DNA of 64,000 nt from Labilithrix sp. GTDB lineage: Bacteria > Myxococcota_A > Polyangia > Polyangiales > Polyangiaceae. The notes below the pieces were generated by a model. The model ran no database searches. It worked only from the letters and a program-made list of their open reading frames with translations, and was not told where the DNA came from. Shown in pieces: positions 23,364 through 32,126 of this stretch. The stretch is from the NCBI GenBank assembly GCA_019637195.1, contig JAHBWA010000011.1:44500-108499 (forward strand), given 5' to 3'. Position 1 is the stretch's first letter. Every line of letters starts with the position of its first letter. The position numbers and the translations under genes are program-made.

Positions 23364-24781
23364 AGCCCGCTCGACTCCTCTCCATGCTCGGCGTCGCGGC
23401 GCTCGCGTTCGCGCTCCCCTTCACCGCCGGAGCGACGGTGAAGAAGGAAGGCGCGTGGCCGGGCGTCGAGACCAAGGTCGATCTCGAGTTCGACGGAAGG
23501 CCGAGCGACGGCCTCAAGAAGCTCGCGAAGGAGGCGGGCTGGAGCCTCGTCGTGACGAACGGCGTCGCCATCGACGGCGAGGGCGCCGACGTCCACGTCG
23601 CGGTCGAAGATCAGCCGGCCGACGCGGTGCTCGAAGCGCTGTTCGTCGGCCACGACGTCGTCGCGCACCGGAGCGGCACGCTCGTCACGATCACGCCCGC
23701 GCCGGCCGCGGGCTCGTCGCCCGCCGGGACCGCGTCCGGCACGTCGTCCGCCGGGACCGCCGGCCAGGCGGACCTCCCTGCTCCGGCCGCGGCCGCGTCG
23801 CCCGGCCAGGCGGACCTCCCCGCTCCGCCGGCCGGCGCCCCTCCGGCGGCCGGACAGACGGCGCCGCCCGTCCCGACGGTGCGCGGCGAGGACCGCAACG
23901 TCATCGGCGGGAGCCTGGTCATCCACAAAGACGAGATCGTCCACACGGTGACCGTCGCCGGCGGCTCCCTCAAGATCGAGGGGACGATCACGGGCGACCT
24001 CGTCGTGGCCGGCGGCTCGGCGAAGGTCCTCCGCGGCGGCCGCGTCGTCGGCAACGCGACCGTCTTCGGGGGCTCCCTCAAGGTCGAAAAGGGCGGCCGC
24101 ATCGACGGCGACGTCGGCATCGCCGGCGGCTCGCTCAAGCGCGACGAGGGGGCGTACATCGGCGGGCGGATCGTCGACGACGAGCACGGTGGCCGCGTGA
24201 AGGTCACCGCCGGCGAGGACGGCACGACGACCGAGGTGACCCCCGCGGCCGGCTCCGGTCGATCGCGCTTCGCGGAGGGAGTGCACTCGTTCGGCCGCTC
24301 GATGACCCGGATGGCGCTCATCTTCGTGCTCGGTTGCGTGCTGCTCGCGCTCCTCGCCCCACGGATGGAGCGGGTGCGCGTGGAGATCGCCTCTCGCCCG
24401 ATGCGCTCGTTCGCGCTCGGGCTCGTCGGCGCGCTCCTCGGATCCATCGGCCTCACGATCGTGCTCGTGATCCTCTGCGTCACGCTGATCGGGATCCCGG
24501 TGGCGCTGGCCGGCGTCCTCCTCCTGACGCTCGCCGTCTACGGCGCCGTCGCCTCCGTGTTGACCACCTTCGGGGCCGCGGTCATCGGTCACCGCACCCA
24601 GAACCCGTACCTCCACCTGCTCCTCGGCTGCGCGGCGCTCCTCGTCGCGTCGTTCATCCCGTGGATCGGCGGGCTCGTGACCTTCACCGTCGCGATGATC
24701 GCGATCGGCGCGCTGCTGGCCACCCGGGCGGGAGGGCTCCTCGAGCGTGGCCGGCGGGCGCCCCCCAACGGCCTCGTCTGA
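23360..24781 (+). CDS. STN-like plus bactofilin-like membrane protein
   Basis: A 473-residue protein. Signal peptide to about residue 25. Residues about 35-110 look like a secretin/TonB short N-terminal domain (VDLEFDGRPSDGLKKLAKEA, VHVAVEDQPADAVLEALFVG). A linker contains the repeat GQADLPAP twice, encoded by a 20-base direct repeat near 23761 and 23803. Residues about 175-280 are a bactofilin/polymer-forming beta-helix pattern with repeats such as VAGGSLKIEGTITGDLVVAGG, GRVVGNATVFGGSLKVEKG. Three or four membrane segments end the protein, the last near WIGGLVTFTVAMIAIGALL. It is third in the sigma / anti-sigma operon and is likely its sensor partner or target. This exact domain mix was not recognised from any named family. 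Confidence 0.8.
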   Translation: MKPARLLSMLGVAALAFALPFTAGATVKKEGAWPGVETKVDLEFDGRPSDGLKKLAKEAGWSLVVTNGVAIDGEGADVHVAVEDQPADAVLEALFVGHDVVAHRSGTLVTITPAPAAGSSPAGTASGTSSAGTAGQADLPAPAAAASPGQADLPAPPAGAPPAAGQTAPPVPTVRGEDRNVIGGSLVIHKDEIVHTVTVAGGSLKIEGTITGDLVVAGGSAKVLRGGRVVGNATVFGGSLKVEKGGRIDGDVGIAGGSLKRDEGAYIGGRIVDDEHGGRVKVTAGEDGTTTEVTPAAGSGRSRFAEGVHSFGRSMTRMALIFVLGCVLLALLAPRMERVRVEIASRPMRSFALGLVGALLGSIGLTIVLVILCVTLIGIPVALAGVLLLTLAVYGAVASVLTTFGAAVIGHRTQNPYLHLLLGCAALLVASFIPWIGGLVTFTVAMIAIGALLATRAGGLLERGRRAPPNGLV

Positions 24782-24798
24782 CGGCCCCCGCCTCGATC

Positions 24799-24824
24799 GA
24801 GGCCGGCGCGCCGCCGCCGGCCTC
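24799..24824 (+). terminator. hairpin terminator after sigma operon
   Basis: GAGGCCGGCG (24799-24808) pairs perfectly with CGCCGGCCTC (24815-24824) around a 6-base loop, 17 bases after the operon's last stop; GTCTACTC follows. A second palindrome, GCCTCGATCGAGGC, overlaps it at 24790-24803. Confidence 0.6.
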
Positions 24825-24898
24825 GTCTACTCCCGCTCGCATCCGGGACGCCGCGCGCGAGGGTAGTCACGAGCCCGGGACTCGTTCATCCTGGACCG

Positions 24899-26140
24899 AT
24901 GCGCCAGCTCGCGATCGCCTTCCCTTACGTCCTCTTGCTCGCCGCGGGCGGCGCCGCGGTCACCGCGTGCGGCGCGCTCAAGGACGCCGACGCCGTGGCC
25001 GATCCGGGCCTCCCGGGCGGCGAGCCCGGCGACGAGGACGACGACGGGCCGGGGACGCGGACGGACGGCTCGGTCACCGAGCGCGACGGCGGGACGAAGA
25101 AGGACGGCGCGACGAACGACGCGAGCGATCCGGAGCCCGAGCCGTGCACCGAGGCGGTCTGCGCGACGGACGTGATCGCGAAGGATCTCCACGGTCCGGT
25201 CGCCGTCGCCGTCAACGCCACGCACGTCTTTTGGATCGAGGTCGGCTCGACCATCCCGAACGCCGGGAGCTACGGGCAGCTGATCCGCCTCGTGAAGGGC
25301 ACGACCTGCGCGGACCGCTCCTGCTTCGACGTCGTCGATCCGCTCGTCCTCGATGGCGAGCTCGAGGGCCGCTACATCTACAACACCTTCATCGCGCTCG
25401 GCCCGAGCGATGTATGTTACACGCAAACGTACAACGCGTCGCCCGGGCACTCGATCGCCTGCTTCGCGCTGACGACGCTCTCCAAGCGGAACCTCGTCAC
25501 CGGCACGGGCGCCGTCCCGTCGCTGTGGGTCGGCGCCACCCAGGCGCGCTGGGCGATCTCGGCCAACGGCGCCACCGCGGGTGAGGTCCGCGGTCGCCCG
25601 CTCACCGGGGGCACCGCGCAGGCGCTCGTCCCGCTCCGCCCGGATCCGACCTCCGTGACGAGCGACGGCACCGCGCTCTTCTGGACGGAGCGCGAGGCGG
25701 CGGGCGCGCCGAAGGGGAACGTCGCGGCGCTGCGCGCGGACGGCGGCGTCGCGATCCTCGCCGCCGATCGCTCGGGCCCCACCTCGGTCAAGGCGCACGG
25801 CGGCTACCTCTACTGGCTCGAGTACAGCTCCAAGCTGGTGATGCGCGTCCGCGCGGACGGGACCGGCACGCCGCAGCAGATCGCGACCACGGACCCCAAC
25901 CCGTTCGCGCTCGAGGTCGACGCCAGCGGCGTCTACTGGGCCAGCGCCGGCGCGGCCGCCACGGGCAGCGAGGGCTCGGTCTCGCGCGCGCCGCTGACCC
26001 CGGGCGGCCAGACGACCGTGATGATGTCGAACCTCCGAAACGCCTACGCGCTCGCCCTGGACTCGTCGTCGGTCTACGTCACGACCATCGGCGCGCAGCT
26101 CGGCCAGGGCCGGGTGCTCCGGATGAGCAAGGTGCGCTGA
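24899..26140 (+). CDS. propeller-like lipoprotein
   Basis: A 413-residue protein with a lipoprotein signal (LLAAGGAAVTAC) and a long acidic linker (Glu/Asp/Gly-rich, residues 25-80). From about 95 it shows repeated short motifs of four-stranded blades: VAVAVNATHVFWIEV, SVTSDGTALFWTERE, SVKAHGGYLYWLEYSSKLVMRV, ALEVDASGVYWASAG and ALALDSSSVYVTTIG, spaced about 45-60 residues apart. This is a beta-propeller of the DUF5050/low-density-lipoprotein-receptor YWTD-like kind often seen in myxobacterial lipoproteins. No catalytic residues are expected; it probably binds proteins or polysaccharide on the surface. Cys pairs (CTEAVC, CADRSC) suggest a disulphide-bridged loop. It stands alone after the terminator of the sigma operon. 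Confidence 0.75.
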   Translation: MRQLAIAFPYVLLLAAGGAAVTACGALKDADAVADPGLPGGEPGDEDDDGPGTRTDGSVTERDGGTKKDGATNDASDPEPEPCTEAVCATDVIAKDLHGPVAVAVNATHVFWIEVGSTIPNAGSYGQLIRLVKGTTCADRSCFDVVDPLVLDGELEGRYIYNTFIALGPSDVCYTQTYNASPGHSIACFALTTLSKRNLVTGTGAVPSLWVGATQARWAISANGATAGEVRGRPLTGGTAQALVPLRPDPTSVTSDGTALFWTEREAAGAPKGNVAALRADGGVAILAADRSGPTSVKAHGGYLYWLEYSSKLVMRVRADGTGTPQQIATTDPNPFALEVDASGVYWASAGAAATGSEGSVSRAPLTPGGQTTVMMSNLRNAYALALDSSSVYVTTIGAQLGQGRVLRMSKVR

Positions 26141-26141
26141 G

Positions 26142-26158
26142 CGCCGCACCGCGCGGCG
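26142..26158 (+). terminator. short hairpin after propeller lipoprotein
   Basis: CGCCGC and GCGGCG form a 6-base stem with a 5-base loop just after the stop. No T run follows, so this is a weak candidate. Confidence 0.3.
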
Positions 26159-26205
26159 AACACTTTCTCCGTCACGAAGCGGAGGCCTCGCGCGACGAAG
26201 GGAGC

Positions 26206-27096
26206 GTGCGGCCCCTCCGGCTCTTCGCCCTGCCCCTCCCCGCGCTCTTCGTCCTCGCGACGGCGTGCGCCCGCGCCGACGCGCCCGCGCGCGCGCACGA
26301 CGCGGCGCCCGAGAGGGGCGCGCCCGGCTCGACGGTCGGGAGGGCCGCTGCCTCGACCGCGCCGCCCGAGCCGGCGGCGCTCTCCGGGGCGTCGCTCGCG
26401 CGGCTCGAGCTCGGCGGCGGGGAGATCGCCTGGCTCGCGCTCCCGGTCGGCGCGCGCGACAAGCGCGCGATCGTGGTCGGCGTCCACGGCGCCGGCGATC
26501 GCGCGGACTGGTCGTGCAGCGCATGGAGAGAGGTCACGGCCGCGTGGGCGTTCGTCGTCTGCCCGGAGGCGAAGCGCGCCCATCCCGACAGCACGGAGCG
26601 CAGCCGCACGTACGTCTGGGGGTCGTCCGCCGCCGTCGCGTCCCAGGCCGATCGCGCGGTCGCTGCGCTGCGCGCCCGCTACGGCGCGTGGATCGCCGAC
26701 GGCCCGCTCCTCTACGGAGGTTGGTCGCAGGGCGCCACGCTCGCGTCGGAGGTCGTCGCCTCGCGCCCGGGCGTCTACGACCGCGTCGCGCTCGTCGAGA
26801 TCGGGCACACGCCGCTCGACCCCGCGGTCGTCGCCGCGAGCCTCGCCGGCGCCGGCGTCCGTCGCGCCGTCGTGTCGTGCTCGAGCTACGCGTGCCGCTC
26901 GTTCGCGCAGGGCTTCGAGCGCGCCGCGCGGCGCCGCGGTTTACCCACGCAGACGAACGACGTCGGCATCCGGCGACACTGGTTCGACGAGCCCGTCTTC
27001 CGCACGCTCGGCCCGAAGCTCGTGTGGATGGTCGAAGAGGAGCGCAGCTTCGCCGGCCTCGGCGCCGCGGTCGACGCGCGCTGGATGACGGACTGA
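26206..27096 (+). CDS. alpha/beta hydrolase lipoprotein
   Basis: A 296-residue protein beginning at GTG 26206. Signal segment LRLFALPLPALFVLATAC is a lipoprotein type. Residues about 80-290 carry an alpha/beta hydrolase core: RAIVVGVHGAGDRADWSC, LLYGGWSQGATLASEV with the nucleophile Ser in G-W-S-Q-G, and a late His in IRRHWFDEP as the catalytic base. The acid residue is less clear. Several Cys pairs (SCSAWREV, SCSSYACRSF) suggest disulphides, consistent with an exported enzyme. It is distantly similar to the hydrolase at 19848 in layout but is not a close copy. Substrate unknown. The gene ends 46 bases before the PPK2 gene, which has its own start box. Confidence 0.75.
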   Translation: MRPLRLFALPLPALFVLATACARADAPARAHDAAPERGAPGSTVGRAAASTAPPEPAALSGASLARLELGGGEIAWLALPVGARDKRAIVVGVHGAGDRADWSCSAWREVTAAWAFVVCPEAKRAHPDSTERSRTYVWGSSAAVASQADRAVAALRARYGAWIADGPLLYGGWSQGATLASEVVASRPGVYDRVALVEIGHTPLDPAVVAASLAGAGVRRAVVSCSSYACRSFAQGFERAARRRGLPTQTNDVGIRRHWFDEPVFRTLGPKLVWMVEEERSFAGLGAAVDARWMTD

Positions 27097-27129
27097 CGAC
27101 GCGCGCGTCCCCGCCAGCGCGGCGTGCGG

Positions 27130-27135
27130 TAAGCT
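27130..27135 (+). promoter_or_regulatory. candidate -10 box (TAAGCT)
   Basis: GGTAAGCTGGG; the TAAGCT hexamer ends 7 bases before the ATG of the PPK2 gene at 27143. Confidence 0.4.
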
Positions 27136-27142
27136 GGGCGGG

Positions 27143-28660
27143 ATGTTCAAGTCCGCCGAGCTGGGAAACAGGGTCGACGACGCGAAGTACGCGAAGGAGG
27201 TCGCGAAGCTCCGCGCGGACCTCCTCGACGCGCAGTACGAGCTCCTCGAGGACAAGAGCTTCCCGGTGATCGTCCTCGTCAACGGCGTCGAGGGCGCGGG
27301 CAAGGGCGAGACGGTGAACCTCCTCAACGAGTGGCTCGACCCGCGCCACGTCCGGAGCCGCGCGTTCGGCGACCCCGACGAGGCCGAGCGCCTCCGCCCG
27401 CCGATGTGGCGCTTCTGGCAAGCGCTCCCGCCCAAGGGGAAGATCGCCGTGCTCTTCGGGAGCTGGTACACGGCGCCGATCGTCGGGCGCGTCGTCGACA
27501 AGACGTCCGACGGCAAGCTCGCCGCCGAGCTCTCCCGCGTCCGGAGCTTCGAGCAGCTGCTCGTCGACGACGGCGCGGTCCTCGTCAAGCTGTGGTTCCA
27601 CCTCTCCAAGAAGGCCCAGAAGAAGAGGCTCGTCGCGCTCGAGAAGGACAAGCTGACGCGCTGGCGCGTGACCGCGCAGGACTGGAGAAGCTTCGCGCGC
27701 TACGACGCGTTCCGCCGCGTCAGCGAGCACGTCCTCCGCGAGACGAGCACCGGCGCGGCGCCCTGGCTCGTCATCGACGGATCGGACCCGAACTACCGCG
27801 CGCTCGCCGCCGGTCGCGCCCTGCTCGCCGCGCTCCGGGCGCGCCTCGGCGCGGCCAAGGAGGCAGCGAGGAAGAACGGCAAGGCCGGCCGCAAGAAGAA
27901 CGGTGCCTCCGAGGACGCCGCGGCGTCGATGCTCCGGACGCTCGACACCGCTGGGATCTTGAAGAGCCTGCCGTTCACCGAGCGTCTCTCGAAGCCGAAG
28001 TACGAGACGAAGATCGTCAAGGCGCAGGCGACGCTCGGGCGCCTCAGCCGCTCCTCGAAGATGAAGAAGCACGCGGTCGTCGCGGTCTTCGAGGGAATGG
28101 ACGCCGCCGGGAAGGGCGGCGCCATCCGGCGCATCACCCAGGCGGTCGACGCCCGGCACTTCTCCGTCGTGCCCATCGCGGCGCCGACCGAAGAGGAGCG
28201 CGCCCGGCCGTACCTCTGGCGCTTCTGGCGGCACGTCCCGCGGCGCGGCCAGTTCGCCATCTTCGACCGCTCCTGGTACGGACGCGTGCTCGTCGAGCGC
28301 GTCGAGGGCTTCGCCGCCGAGGACGCCTGGTCGCGCGCGTACGCGGAGATCAACGAGTTCGAACAGGAGCTCTCGGACCACGGCATCGTCGTCGTGAAGT
28401 TCTGGCTGGCGATCACGAAGGACGAGCAGATGAAGCGCTTCAAAGAGCGCGAGGCGACCCGCCACAAGCAATTCAAGATCACCGCCGAGGACTGGCGCAA
28501 CCGGCGCAAATGGGACGACTACATCGTCGCGGCGAGCGACATGATCGATCGGACGGGCACGGCGTACGCTCCGTGGACCGTCATCGAGGCGAACGACAAG
28601 CACCTCGCTCGCGTCCGCGTGCTCGAGACGCTGAACCGTCGCATCCGCGAAGCGCTCTGA
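27143..28660 (+). CDS. pap: two-domain PPK2, polyphosphate:AMP phosphotransferase type
   Basis: A 505-residue protein made of two tandem PPK2 domains, the layout of class II PPK2 enzymes that use polyphosphate to phosphorylate AMP to ADP. The C-terminal domain has an intact Walker A (FEGMDAAGKGG, 317-327), the acidic-box IFDRSWYGRVLVERVEGF (Asp375) and PYLWRFWRHVP. The N-terminal domain keeps a Walker-like GVEGAGKGE (48-56) and MWRFWQALP, but its equivalent of the acidic box is LFGSWYT, one residue shorter and without the Asp, so it is probably structural, as reported for other class II proteins. A Lys/Ala-rich linker (about 235-260) joins them. It is cytosolic and supports nucleotide recharging from polyphosphate. 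A membrane protein gene starts 1 base after its stop. Confidence 0.9.
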   Translation: MFKSAELGNRVDDAKYAKEVAKLRADLLDAQYELLEDKSFPVIVLVNGVEGAGKGETVNLLNEWLDPRHVRSRAFGDPDEAERLRPPMWRFWQALPPKGKIAVLFGSWYTAPIVGRVVDKTSDGKLAAELSRVRSFEQLLVDDGAVLVKLWFHLSKKAQKKRLVALEKDKLTRWRVTAQDWRSFARYDAFRRVSEHVLRETSTGAAPWLVIDGSDPNYRALAAGRALLAALRARLGAAKEAARKNGKAGRKKNGASEDAAASMLRTLDTAGILKSLPFTERLSKPKYETKIVKAQATLGRLSRSSKMKKHAVVAVFEGMDAAGKGGAIRRITQAVDARHFSVVPIAAPTEEERARPYLWRFWRHVPRRGQFAIFDRSWYGRVLVERVEGFAAEDAWSRAYAEINEFEQELSDHGIVVVKFWLAITKDEQMKRFKEREATRHKQFKITAEDWRNRRKWDDYIVAASDMIDRTGTAYAPWTVIEANDKHLARVRVLETLNRRIREAL

Positions 28661-28661
28661 C

Positions 28662-29462
28662 ATGCCCGACGCGACGGACGAAGACGAGCACCTGCCGTTC
28701 GACGTCGAGCTCGAGCGGCTGCCGGCGTGGGTGCACGTCGCGTCCGCCCTCGTCATCGTCGTCGGCGTGCTCGTCGCGACCCACGTGGTCCACATGCTCG
28801 TGTTCCTCCCTTTCCTGGTGGCGAGCTCGGTGGGAAAGCGCTTCGCGTCGGTCGCCACGCACGTCGTGGTCGGTCCGGAGTCGCTCGCGCTCGGCGGCCG
28901 CACGATCCCGCGCCGCGACGTCGTCGACGCCTGGGCCGACGACGTCGAGCCGCGCGCGACCGTCGCGTTCGGGGACGACGTCGAGCTCGCGATCCTCGAC
29001 TTTCAGAACCGCGAGCAGGCGCGGCGCTTCAGCGAGGCGCTCGCGCCCGAGGCCGACGCCGAGAGCGCCACGCGCGCGCGCGTGGTCGGTCACAAGCCGC
29101 GCCCGCTCGACATGCTCGCGAGCCTGCGCTTCGTGGCGATCGCCGCGGCCTTCTTCAGCACCGGCTCCTGGTACGGGCTCTTCGTCCTCTTCTTCTTCGC
29201 CCTCGGCACGTGGAACGTGCTCTTCGCGAAGCAGCTCGTCGCGAGGCGCGCGGAGCTCGAGGTCCGCACGGTGCTCGGCGCGCGCGCTTTCCCATACGGC
29301 GACGTCGCGAGCGTCGATCTCGACGCCGGCGTCATCGAGCTCTCGGACGGCTCCGAGGTGCGCGTCCCCCGCTCGTCGCTGCGCGACACGACGCTCGCCT
29401 CTCCCGCGTGGCTCGAGCGCGCGCGCACGCGGGTGCTCGAGCGCGTCCGCCCGCAGGCCTGA
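28662..29462 (+). CDS. four-segment membrane protein of unknown function
   Basis: A 266-residue protein starting immediately after the PPK2 gene, so the two are co-transcribed and probably coupled. Two membrane segments lie near residues 25-55 (VHVASALVIVVGVLVATHVVH, then MLVFLPFLVASSVG) and two more near 150-190 (LRFVAIAAAFFSTGS, YGLFVLFFFALGTWNVLF). Each pair is followed by a PH-like small beta domain (LALGGRTIPRRDVVDAWADD and LDAGVIELSDGSEVRVPRSS). The duplicated TM-pair plus beta-domain layout resembles the bacterial PH-domain membrane proteins, by pattern only. Link to polyphosphate is suggested only by position. Confidence 0.7.
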   Translation: MPDATDEDEHLPFDVELERLPAWVHVASALVIVVGVLVATHVVHMLVFLPFLVASSVGKRFASVATHVVVGPESLALGGRTIPRRDVVDAWADDVEPRATVAFGDDVELAILDFQNREQARRFSEALAPEADAESATRARVVGHKPRPLDMLASLRFVAIAAAFFSTGSWYGLFVLFFFALGTWNVLFAKQLVARRAELEVRTVLGARAFPYGDVASVDLDAGVIELSDGSEVRVPRSSLRDTTLASPAWLERARTRVLERVRPQA

Positions 29463-29482
29463 GGCCACCTCACCGCGCGCAG

Positions 29483-29548
29483 AGCGAGCGCACGGAGCGA
29501 GCGCACGGAGCGAGCGCACGGTCGCGAGCGCGCGGAGCGAGCGCGCGG
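29483..29548. repeat. 13-base tandem repeat
   Basis: Unit agcgagcgcacgg at 29483, 29496 and 29509, then two diverged copies at 29522 and 29536. It fills the gap between convergent genes, like the array at 20619 but with a different unit. Confidence 0.8.
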
Positions 29549-29557
29549 AGCAGCGCC

Positions 29558-31348
29558 TCACCGCGCGCGGAGCGACGCGAGCACGACGCGCGGCGGCTCG
29601 GCGTCGAGACCGAGCAGCGCGCCGAGGATGCGCGAATACGCCGTGAAGTCGACCGGATCGGCGATGACCGCGCCCGCGTCGACGGCGCCGGGCGCGCGGA
29701 CGAGCAGCGGCACCGTCCGATCGTGGAGGTACGGGCCGCCGTGGCTCGCGCCCTTCCCAGCGACGAGCTCGCCGTCGAAATACGACCCGCTCCGCGGCAC
29801 CATGTAGAAGTCGCCGGCGCCGGAGCCGGGGCTCCACGAGCGGCAGACCAACGTGAGGATGTCCTCGCCGGGCCGCGCGCGGTCGGGCACGCCGCGCGCG
29901 CGCGCGAGCGTCTCGGGGCACGTCCGCGCGAGCGTCCGCACGTCGTGGATCTCGGCGACGGCGCCCTTGCGGCGCGCGAAGACGCGCCGGATCGCCGCGT
30001 CGAGCGTGGCGCGCTTCGGCTCCGGCAGCGCCCGCCCCTCCTCGGTGAGAAAGACATATGGAGCGGCGACGCCGAGGATCCACGGCGCGCGCGTGCCCAG
30101 CGCCTTGTCGGCCTCCGCCTTGAGCTCGCGCTGGAGCTCGTGCGGCGTGATCCGCACGCCGGAGGTGCAGGCCGGACGCTCGTACGGGTCGACCGGCGGC
30201 GCCGGTCCGTCGCACGCGGGCGGGCGACGCGCGCGCACCACCTCGGGCATCGAGCTGTTCCCGTGATCGGCGGAGAGCACGACCGAGACGTCGCCCACGC
30301 GGCGCTCGAGCGCGGCGAGGAAGCGACCGAGCGCGGCGTCGAGCTTGTAGAGGTGATCCCACGCCTCCCACGAGTCGGGCCCGAAGACGTGCCCGATGAC
30401 GTCGGACGCCGAGAGGCTGAGGAGGAGCAGCGTCGGCTTCTTCGGATCGTGCTCCGCCGAGGCCGCCGCCAGCGCCAGCTCGAAGAGGAGCGCGTCGGTC
30501 GCGGGCATCGCGCGGAACGCCGCGTTCGTACGGGCGACGTGCGGGAACACGGTGCCGAGACCGTCGAGATCGCCCTCGCCGGGACCGGCGTCGCCTTCGC
30601 CGGCGTGACGCGCGAGCCACGCAGGGTCGGACGGGGTCCAAGGCGCAGCGCGCGCCCGCTCGATCGCGCGGGGTCCGGCGAGCGGCTCGGCCCATTGCGG
30701 GAAGCTCGACGCGAAGGCCGTCGACGTCGCGAACGTCCCGAGGGCCGACTCGAACCAGATCGCCACGCTCGGCTGCTTGCCGGCCGGCATGATCGCGCCG
30801 CGATCCTTGAGCGAGACGCTCACGACGAGCGCGTCCGGATGAGCGCGCCGGAGGCGATCGGCCACGGTCTCGACGCGCAGCCTCGCCGCGGACGAGCCCG
30901 GCGACGCGAGCACGCCGTCGGGCACGACGAGCTTCGTCGCCGCGTCGCGGAGGAACGTCACGCGCCTCCCGCTCGGCTCCGGGAGCTCGTTGCCCCAGAT
31001 CCCCGACTCGGCCGGCGTGCGTCCGGTGTGGAGCGAGGCGTGGCCCGGCGCCGTGTCGGTGCTGGCGTAGGGCAGCCGGAGCGCCTTCGCCCACGTGCCT
31101 TCGCGCCGGAGCTGCGCGAAGCCGCCGTCGCCCGGCAGGAGCGGCAGGCGCTCCTCCGCGACCCACGCCGAGAGCTGGTCGACCACGATCGCGACGACCA
31201 CCGGAGCGCGCGGGGCGGCGTCGCCGGCCGGCCCCGGCGGGGCCGCGTCGGGAGCGCCACCGCCCGACACGACGCGGGGAGCCGACACCGCCGCGGGCTC
31301 GGCGCCGCCGCAAGCCACGAGCGCTGCGAGGAGCAAGCATCTCTTCAC
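29558..31348 (-). CDS. PafA-like alkaline phosphatase superfamily lipoprotein
   Basis: A 596-residue protein. GTG at 31348 is chosen because GAGGGA lies about 5-7 bases upstream and the product starts with a short lipoprotein signal ending in ALVAC; an ATG at 31399 has neither. The alkaline-phosphatase core shows VVVAIVVDQLSAWV (metal Asp), TDTAPGHASLHTGRTPAESG (nucleophile Thr in the T-A-P-G-H context of PafA), LLSLSASDVIGHVFGPDS (Asp/His ligands), VSVVLSADHGNSSMPEV (D-H metal pair) and SHGGPYLHDRTVPLLV near the end. PafA-type enzymes are secreted phosphate monoesterases with broad substrates. Anchored at the cell surface it would release phosphate for uptake. Confidence 0.87.
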   Translation of the reverse strand: MKRCLLLAALVACGGAEPAAVSAPRVVSGGGAPDAAPPGPAGDAAPRAPVVVAIVVDQLSAWVAEERLPLLPGDGGFAQLRREGTWAKALRLPYASTDTAPGHASLHTGRTPAESGIWGNELPEPSGRRVTFLRDAATKLVVPDGVLASPGSSAARLRVETVADRLRRAHPDALVVSVSLKDRGAIMPAGKQPSVAIWFESALGTFATSTAFASSFPQWAEPLAGPRAIERARAAPWTPSDPAWLARHAGEGDAGPGEGDLDGLGTVFPHVARTNAAFRAMPATDALLFELALAAASAEHDPKKPTLLLLSLSASDVIGHVFGPDSWEAWDHLYKLDAALGRFLAALERRVGDVSVVLSADHGNSSMPEVVRARRPPACDGPAPPVDPYERPACTSGVRITPHELQRELKAEADKALGTRAPWILGVAAPYVFLTEEGRALPEPKRATLDAAIRRVFARRKGAVAEIHDVRTLARTCPETLARARGVPDRARPGEDILTLVCRSWSPGSGAGDFYMVPRSGSYFDGELVAGKGASHGGPYLHDRTVPLLVRAPGAVDAGAVIADPVDFTAYSRILGALLGLDAEPPRVVLASLRAR

Positions 31349-31475
31349 GGAATCCCTCGTCAACCACGGACGGGCCCGCGGCGCCACCTCCTCGGACATC
31401 GAGGCGAAGGAATCACGCCAGCGTCACACTCCCGATCCTCCCACGTCTCGTCGACGAGCTCTAGTGCCGCCGACG

Positions 31476-32123
31476 ATGCGACCGTGGTTCGTGACGTGTG
31501 CCGCGCTGACCGCGCTCGGAGGCGGCCTCACCGCGGCGCTGGGATGCGGTCCCGAGCGGGAGCTCCTGCAGGGCGACGAGTACCTCCCCGAGGGCACGCT
31601 GCCGATCGCGCCGGCGAGCGAGCGCATCGACGCCGGACGCGACGGCTCGTCCGACGGGGGCGCCGAGGACGAGCCGGTCCCGCTCGGCGACGGCTCGACC
31701 GCGCCGCTCAACACGTGCGAGACCGCGCGCGACATCGGCGCGCTCTCCGGCGACACGGGGGCGGCCACGCTCACCGCGACGGGCTCGTGCTCCGAGTGGC
31801 TGAGCTTTCGCGCGACCGAGGACGACAGCTCGGCGCTCGGCGCCGCCATGAAGGTGCGCCTCACGCTCACCCCGAGCGGCGCGGACTTCGACCTGTTCGC
31901 GTTCATCGACGTCGCGCGTGACCGCGTCGTCTGCGACGCGCCGACGGCGAGCGCCACGCGATCGGGCACGTCGACGGAGGAGATCCAGCTGACGTGGGGA
32001 GAGGGCACGATCGCGAACGGCGCCGATGACGGCCGGACCGTGGGCGTCGCCGTGGTCCGCGCGAGCGGTCCCTGCGCCCCCGATGCCGGGAGCTACACCC
32101 TCCTCGTCGAAGGGAACCGCTGA
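31476..32123 (+). CDS. lipoprotein of unknown function
   Basis: A 215-residue protein starting at ATG 31476. Lipoprotein signal LTALGGGLTAALGC, then an acidic/Gly linker with GRDGSSDGGAEDEP. Residues about 80-215 form a beta-sandwich-like domain: ETARDIGALSGDTGAATLTA, WLSFRATEDDS, VRLTLTPSGADFDLFAFID and SYTLLVEG. The C-x(n)-W-L-S-F and D-F-D-L-F elements recall pre-peptidase C-terminal (PPC) domains of secreted proteins. It leads a rightward row; the next gene starts 3 bases after its stop, so it probably belongs to the HupE cassette, though it could also be an unrelated neighbour. No catalytic motif seen. Confidence 0.68.
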   Translation: MRPWFVTCAALTALGGGLTAALGCGPERELLQGDEYLPEGTLPIAPASERIDAGRDGSSDGGAEDEPVPLGDGSTAPLNTCETARDIGALSGDTGAATLTATGSCSEWLSFRATEDDSSALGAAMKVRLTLTPSGADFDLFAFIDVARDRVVCDAPTASATRSGTSTEEIQLTWGEGTIANGADDGRTVGVAVVRASGPCAPDAGSYTLLVEGNR

Positions 32124-32126
32124 GCG

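Noticed and set aside
28581..31367. A long minus-strand frame over the PafA-like gene and its neighbours
   Set aside because: The PafA-like frame has all catalytic motifs; the other is Arg/Gly-rich shadow sequence.
31349..31399. Upstream ATG (31399) for the PafA-like gene
   Set aside because: It lacks a ribosome site and would put charged residues before the signal peptide; GTG at 31348 has GAGGGA and a clean lipoprotein signal.
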